Part shown: positions 37,944 through 42,261 of the stretch, one piece after another | Layout: every line of letters begins with the position of its first letter | Numbering within the stretch: position 1 is the stretch's first letter | Source: Clostridia bacterium | GTDB taxonomy: Bacteria; Bacillota; Clostridia; Peptostreptococcales; Anaerovoracaceae | Reading direction: 5' to 3' | Length of the DNA: 42,261 nucleotides | Assembly: GCA_030537495.1 (NCBI GenBank) | Contig: JAUNMH010000008.1 | Location: 42,646 to 84,906 of the forward strand | Position numbers and translations under genes: made by a program | The notes under the pieces: model-generated | Databases searched by the model: none | What the model saw: the letters and a program-made list of their open reading frames with translations, nothing else | What the model was told of the DNA's origin: nothing

Positions 37944-40900
37944 ATGAGAGATTTAATTGACAAAAGTATAGAATGGGATAAATTAAACTCCCATGATAAA
38001 AGTCAATATAAGTATGAGATTACGGAAGCGGTAATATCCAGCGAGACCGGAGTGTTATCAGTAACACTTCGGCTCAATTTTATTATGCCCAATGTAGATG
38101 TTCATAAGATAGCGGGAATAATAGCTCACCAGTTTGGGGAATTAAAGGATGTTAAGTTTACCTTTAATTACGAGGAGGTTATCTTAACAGAGGAAGAAAT
38201 TATTCCCCTGTTCATACCTCATATGATAGATATAGTAAATGGGGATTACTTAGTTTGGACACAGAGCATAATAAAGGACAAGTATAGTTTTGACGGGGAA
38301 AAACTAAGTATCAATACTTTGGGAAAATTTGCTACGGCTCAGCTTAATAAGAAGGTAGCTGTGCTCTTCAAAGATTTACTTAAGAAAAATTTTGATATGG
38401 ATGTAGAGGTTTCGTTTATTAACGATGAAGAGCATTATGAGCTGGCATCTCAGGAATGGCATAAATCAGAGGAAAAAGATATTAAAGAATCCCTTTCTAA
38501 CGCTCGTGCTATGGCAGCTAAGGCTAGAAGTGAGGCTGCATCCAGACCAGCAGTGCAGAGCCAGGGCGGCTTTGGAGGTTTTGGTGGCGGCGGAAACGGG
38601 GCCGGAAATGGCGGAGGCTTTAAGCGCCGTGAACGGGAGAAAGAAGCGCCAGCTGAAGGAAACCGCATTATGGGTAAGAACATTGATACGCCTTCGGTAT
38701 CCATGTCAAGTCTTGCTGCAGACTCAGGAAAGGTTACCATTGAGGGAATCCTCTTTAAAAAGGAATCCAGGCCGATACGTAATGAGAAAAAACTTGTTAC
38801 CTTGTTAATAACTGACCAGAAAACTTCAACATGTTTGAAATGTTTCTGCTCCAATGAAAAGTGGGAAGAAATTGACAAACTGCTGAAAAGTGGCGACTAC
38901 ATTAAGGTAAGAGGCGATACTGAATGGGACAGATACGACAACTGTCTAGTAGTTATGGTTAAGGACATTAATAAGGGGAAACGTGCAAAGCGTAAGGATA
39001 CTTACGAGGGTGGTAAGAGAGTTGAACTTCATGCCCATACTAAGATGAGCGCCATGGACGGTCTAAACGAAGTGGCAACCCTTGTAAAAACAGCTGCAGC
39101 CTGGGGGCAACCGGCGGTCGCTGTAACTGACCACGGAGTTGTGCAGAGTTTCCCTGACGCAGCCAAGACTGCAAAGAAGCTAGCAGGAGACAAGGAAAAC
39201 CCTATTAACATAAAAATAATTTACGGCATGGAAGGCTATGTCTTCGACGATAAAAATTGGTATGACAAGGATGGAAATCTTGATTATAAGACTCCAAAGA
39301 CAAACCATATCATCTTAATTGCAAGAACTCAGGAAGGGCTTAAGAATATTTATAAGCTCGTATCCTACTCACACCTGCAATATTTCTATAAGAGGCCGAG
39401 ATTGCCTAAGTCGGTAATTGCACAGCACAGAGAAGGCATAATTATTGGCTCCGCCTGTGAGGCAGGCGAGGTTTACCACGCCATGGTAAATGGCGCAACA
39501 GATGAGGAACTTGAGAAAATCGCAGAGTTTTATGACTACCTGGAAATCCAGCCTGTTATAAACAATAAGTTTATGATTGATAAGGGCATGGTTTCCGGCG
39601 AAGAGGATATTAGAACCTTCAATAAACGAATTGTGGCTTTGGGTAAGAGAATGGGGAAACCCGTAGTAGCAACTACGGATGCTCATTACGACGAACCGGA
39701 GTCTGCAATTTACAGAAACATTCTCATGGCAGGAATGGGCTTTAAGGATGCCGAAAATGGCCAAGGCCTATACATGAGAACTACAGATGAAATGATTGAG
39801 GAATTCAGTTATCTAGGAGAAGAAACTGCCAAGGAAGTTGTAATAGAAAATACCAATAAAATAGCTGACATGGTAGATGGAAGCATACTTCCTGTACCAA
39901 AGGGAAAATTCCCACCAAAAATTGACGGTGCAGAAGAAACTCTGAGAAAGAGCTGTATGGAAAAGGCCTATGGCATCTATGGAAATCCGCTGCCTGAGGC
40001 AATACAATCGCGACTGGAAACGGAACTTAATTCCATTATCAACAATGGATATGCGGTTATGTATGTTTCCGCACAGATGCTAGTACATAAATCTATGGAA
40101 GACGGATACCTGGTAGGTTCCCGAGGATCAGTAGGTTCATCTTTTGCTGCAACTATGGCAGGAATAACAGAGGTTAATCCCTTGGATCCACATTATATAT
40201 GTCCAAATTGCAAGCACCTTGAATGGGGAGACATGCAGCTTTACGACTGCGGAATCGACATGCCAGAAAAGGAATGCCCAGAGTGTGGAACTATGATGAA
40301 GCGCGACGGATACACAATTCCATTCGCAACGTTCCTAGGCTTCAACGGAGACAAGGAACCAGATATCGACCTTAACTTTGCAGGCGAATACCAGCCTGTA
40401 GCCCATCGATATGTTGGAGAGATTTTCGGCGAAAAAAACGTTTTCAAAGCAGGTACAGTAGGTACCGTAGCGGACAAAACCGCCTACGGCTACGTTAAAA
40501 AATTCGCTGAGGAGTTCAATCGTCCCATTAACAAATTCGAGGCTGAGCGCCTGAGCCAGGGCTGTACAGGGGTAAAAAGAACCACTGGTCAGCATCCGGG
40601 AGGAATTATCATCGTGCCAGACGATCACGAAATCTATGAGTTTTGTCCGGTGCAACACCCGGCAAACGACATGAAAACCGACATAGTCACAACGCACTTC
40701 GACTACCATAAAATCGATGAAAACCTGCTGAAGCTGGATATCCTTGGACACAATATTCCGTCCATGATCAGACAGCTGCAGGATATGACCGGCATCGACC
40801 CAATGAAGGCTGACCTTACCGACCGTAAGGTGCTGAGCATCTTCAACGGTATCGAAGCCTTAGATATAAAGAATCCTGACTATCAATATACTCACGGTTC

Positions 40901-41780
40901 CTATGCGATTCCGGAATTCGGAACAAGTTTTGTTAGACAGATGCTTGATGACACCAAACCGGACAAGTTCGCGGATCTAGTTCGTATATCCGGATTCTCA
41001 CACGGTACTGACGTTTGGCTAAACAACGCTCAGGACTACATCCGAAGCGGAACTGCTACCATGCGTGAAGTAATCTCAACCCGTGACGACATCATGAACT
41101 ACCTTATTCTTAAGGGCATCGAGAACAAAACTTCCTTCCAAATCATGGAGGACGTTCGTAAAAATCGCCCTCTAAAGGAAGAACAGCTTGCAGTAATGAA
41201 GGAGCACGGAGTCCCGGACTGGTACATAGATTCTTGCATCAAAATTCAGTACATGTTCCCACGTGCCCACGCTGTTGCCTATGTAATGATGTCATTCCGT
41301 ATGGCTTGGTATAAGGTTTACTATCCGGTAGAATTCTACGCTACTTATTTCTCCAGTACTGTTGCCAACTTCGACACGGAAGTTATAATGAAAGGCCCCG
41401 ACGCGTGCCTAGACAGAATCAAGCAGATTAACGATATGGGGGACAACGCAACTGCCAAGGAAAAGAGTGATATTTTAGTATTCGAAGTAGCTTACGAAAT
41501 GTATTCACGCGGCTTCGAATTTTCACCGGCCCGCCTTGGTAAATCCAAGGCTCTAAAGTTCTGGTCCGACGAAGGCAAAGTGTTGTTGCCTTTCGTAGCT
41601 CTAGATGGGGTGGGGGATAATGCAGCTACAGCCTTTGCCGACGCTTTTGAAGAAAAGGCTTTTGATACAATTGAAGAGGCAGTCAACAGATCCAAGCTAA
41701 ACAAGACCGCCGTGGAAGCACTGCGTAACCACGGCGTGTTCCAAGGTCTGCCCGAGACCGACCAGCTGTCGCTGTTCTAA
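37944..41780 (+). CDS. polC: DNA polymerase III PolC without a 3'-5' exonuclease domain
   Basis: A 1278-residue replicative polymerase (usual PolC about 1430). Order: N-terminal domain (1-180), Ala- and Gly-rich linker (185-228), OB fold (about 260-345), PHP domain, polymerase core and C-terminal part. PHP ligands are all present: His363, His365, Asp372, His397, Glu430, His455, Cys505, Asp579, His581. In normal PolC the exonuclease interrupts the PHP domain after the GxE strand; here GMEGYVFDDKNW is followed within about 15 residues by TNHIILIARTQEGL, and no DxExTG motif exists. Zinc knuckle Cys753/756/778/781; catalytic Asp807, Asp809 (PDIDLNF) and Asp932; clamp-binding end QLSLF. Frame intact. 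Confidence 0.96.
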   Translation: MRDLIDKSIEWDKLNSHDKSQYKYEITEAVISSETGVLSVTLRLNFIMPNVDVHKIAGIIAHQFGELKDVKFTFNYEEVILTEEEIIPLFIPHMIDIVNGDYLVWTQSIIKDKYSFDGEKLSINTLGKFATAQLNKKVAVLFKDLLKKNFDMDVEVSFINDEEHYELASQEWHKSEEKDIKESLSNARAMAAKARSEAASRPAVQSQGGFGGFGGGGNGAGNGGGFKRREREKEAPAEGNRIMGKNIDTPSVSMSSLAADSGKVTIEGILFKKESRPIRNEKKLVTLLITDQKTSTCLKCFCSNEKWEEIDKLLKSGDYIKVRGDTEWDRYDNCLVVMVKDINKGKRAKRKDTYEGGKRVELHAHTKMSAMDGLNEVATLVKTAAAWGQPAVAVTDHGVVQSFPDAAKTAKKLAGDKENPINIKIIYGMEGYVFDDKNWYDKDGNLDYKTPKTNHIILIARTQEGLKNIYKLVSYSHLQYFYKRPRLPKSVIAQHREGIIIGSACEAGEVYHAMVNGATDEELEKIAEFYDYLEIQPVINNKFMIDKGMVSGEEDIRTFNKRIVALGKRMGKPVVATTDAHYDEPESAIYRNILMAGMGFKDAENGQGLYMRTTDEMIEEFSYLGEETAKEVVIENTNKIADMVDGSILPVPKGKFPPKIDGAEETLRKSCMEKAYGIYGNPLPEAIQSRLETELNSIINNGYAVMYVSAQMLVHKSMEDGYLVGSRGSVGSSFAATMAGITEVNPLDPHYICPNCKHLEWGDMQLYDCGIDMPEKECPECGTMMKRDGYTIPFATFLGFNGDKEPDIDLNFAGEYQPVAHRYVGEIFGEKNVFKAGTVGTVADKTAYGYVKKFAEEFNRPINKFEAERLSQGCTGVKRTTGQHPGGIIIVPDDHEIYEFCPVQHPANDMKTDIVTTHFDYHKIDENLLKLDILGHNIPSMIRQLQDMTGIDPMKADLTDRKVLSIFNGIEALDIKNPDYQYTHGSYAIPEFGTSFVRQMLDDTKPDKFADLVRISGFSHGTDVWLNNAQDYIRSGTATMREVISTRDDIMNYLILKGIENKTSFQIMEDVRKNRPLKEEQLAVMKEHGVPDWYIDSCIKIQYMFPRAHAVAYVMMSFRMAWYKVYYPVEFYATYFSSTVANFDTEVIMKGPDACLDRIKQINDMGDNATAKEKSDILVFEVAYEMYSRGFEFSPARLGKSKALKFWSDEGKVLLPFVALDGVGDNAATAFADAFEEKAFDTIEEAVNRSKLNKTAVEALRNHGVFQGLPETDQLSLF

Positions 41781-41877
41781 TTGGATGTGCCTGATCTACT
41801 GGACATGCCACAAATCGAGGAAACGATGGCCGACGGGTACAATTTTTCCGGAAATTAAATATGAAGAAGACTCTTAA

Positions 41878-41920
41878 TGCCCACATTTACTGGTAAATTG
41901 CCTTGGATGTGGGTATTTCT
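41878..41920 (+). terminator. probable terminator after polC
   Basis: TGCCCACAT (41878-41886) pairs over 9 bp with ATGTGGGTA (41907-41915), followed by TTTCTTT. About 100 bp after the polC stop. Confidence 0.65.
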
Positions 41921-41963
41921 TTGGCGCCGATAGGCTGAAAATGTATTCTGAGGTGAGGCTTCT

Positions 41964-42098
41964 ATGGGAAAAACCAAGAAATGTTGTCCCGAACGGTTTC
42001 CTTCAGATATAAGTTGTACCCGTGAAGCCTTGAATTTTCAATCAGTGACACATCCAGTAGAATTGACTTTAAAAAAACAGAAAAAAATGCTTGCATAG
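41964..42098 (+). CDS. possible 44-residue small protein, doubtful
   Basis: An ORF starting MGKTKKCCPERFPSDISCTR, with AGGTGAGG 5 nt upstream of the ATG. It has three Cys and a Lys-rich end but no recognisable family. Its last codons overlap the -35 of a good promoter (42091), which makes a real gene less likely. It lies in the otherwise gene-free 481 bp after polC, where I see only a terminator and two promoters. Confidence 0.25.
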   Translation: MGKTKKCCPERFPSDISCTREALNFQSVTHPVELTLKKQKKMLA

Positions 42099-42119
42099 GA
42101 TAGTGGTTTATGGTAATAT
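42091..42119 (+). promoter_or_regulatory. upstream promoter (P1) of a likely stable-RNA operon
   Basis: TTGCAT (42091-42096), 17-bp spacer, TAATAT (42114-42119). First of two tandem promoters, 100 bp apart. Confidence 0.6.
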
Positions 42120-42190
42120 AAACAAGTCGCTAACGAAAACGGCTTTTGAAAAAACAACAAAATAAAGTTTGAATAAAACGAAAAAAGTTG

Positions 42191-42219
42191 TTGACAAAAG
42201 CAGTCAGATGCGATATACT
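42191..42219 (+). promoter_or_regulatory. strong downstream promoter (P2), rRNA-operon-like
   Basis: TTGACA (42191-42196), 17-bp spacer, TATACT (42214-42219). An A-rich stretch upstream (about 42150-42188) could act as an UP element. The downstream sequence to the window end is GC-richer (CGCGATGAGCGGTAGCGCGC) with no ORF. Tandem strong promoters of this kind are usual before rRNA operons. Confidence 0.75.
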
Positions 42220-42261
42220 AAATAAGCTGTCGCGATGAGCGGTAGCGCGCACTACGCTAAA

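Noticed and set aside
38425..38878. Overlapping ORFs on both strands in the polC linker region, suggesting a frameshift
   Set aside because: They arise from the GGC/GGA-rich linker. The sense frame continues without a break from the N-terminal to the OB domain.
41781..41858. In-frame continuation of 25 codons after the polC stop
   Set aside because: The main frame already ends in the expected clamp-binding QLSLF, so the stop is genuine and the continuation is chance.
1..42261. CRISPR arrays, tRNA genes, rRNA genes and known riboswitches
   Set aside because: No regularly spaced repeats, cloverleaf-like sequences or recognisable riboswitch cores were found on either strand by reading; very divergent ones could be missed.

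Overview
The window looks like a chromosomal stretch of a low-GC, Gram-positive anaerobe of the class Clostridia. The evidence is a monoderm division set (SepF, YggT, DivIVA), PolC, RqcH, a RelQ-type alarmone synthetase, ferredoxin-type oxidoreductases, FeoB with its small Cys-rich partner, strong AGGAGG ribosome binding sites and TTGACA/TATAAT promoters. Several oddities fit the Anaerovoracaceae/Family XIII part of Clostridia, but that placement is a guess. No phage, transposon, CRISPR or tRNA gene was found.

Layout. 1-1.2 kb: a minus-strand flavoprotein. 1.4-6.1 kb: sppA, ylxM-ffh, rpsP, khpA, rimM, trmD (protein export and ribosome maturation). 6.1-10.9 kb: a membrane-anchored HlyD-like protein, yggS, sepF, yggT, divIVA, lspA and rluD (division and envelope). 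10.9-13.4 kb: a flavin reductase, a 58-residue zinc-type protein on the minus strand, an alpha/beta hydrolase and a small (p)ppGpp synthetase. 13.5-19.6 kb: rqcH diverging from yicC, then gmk-rpoZ, a stand-alone LytTR protein, and rpsB-tsf behind a structured leader.

19.6-32.0 kb is an accessory block placed between rpsB-tsf and pyrH, genes that are often adjacent in Firmicutes. It holds a DUF6873-type protein, a secreted nuclease/CHAP/unknown membrane protein trio, thrH, an NhaC-type antiporter, a two-component system with a probable secreted target, a ferredoxin-type aldo/keto reductase with a NudC-type Nudix hydrolase, and an iron-uptake locus (feoA, feoB, 48-residue Cys-rich peptide) with three copies of one palindrome.

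32.1-41.8 kb is the classical run pyrH-frr-uppS-cdsA-dxr-rseP-ispG-polC, linking ribosome recycling, isoprenoid and phospholipid synthesis, envelope proteolysis and replication. The window ends in tandem strong promoters that look like the start of a stable-RNA operon.

The most notable observations are a replicative polymerase PolC whose 3'-5' exonuclease domain is absent while the PHP metal ligands are intact, an RseP protease without its PDZ region, and an EF-Ts with an insertion of about 60 residues. Further observations are three GTTAG-N6-CTAAC palindromes at the feo locus, direct repeats in the promoter next to the two-component system, and two probable leaderless or near-leaderless transcripts.
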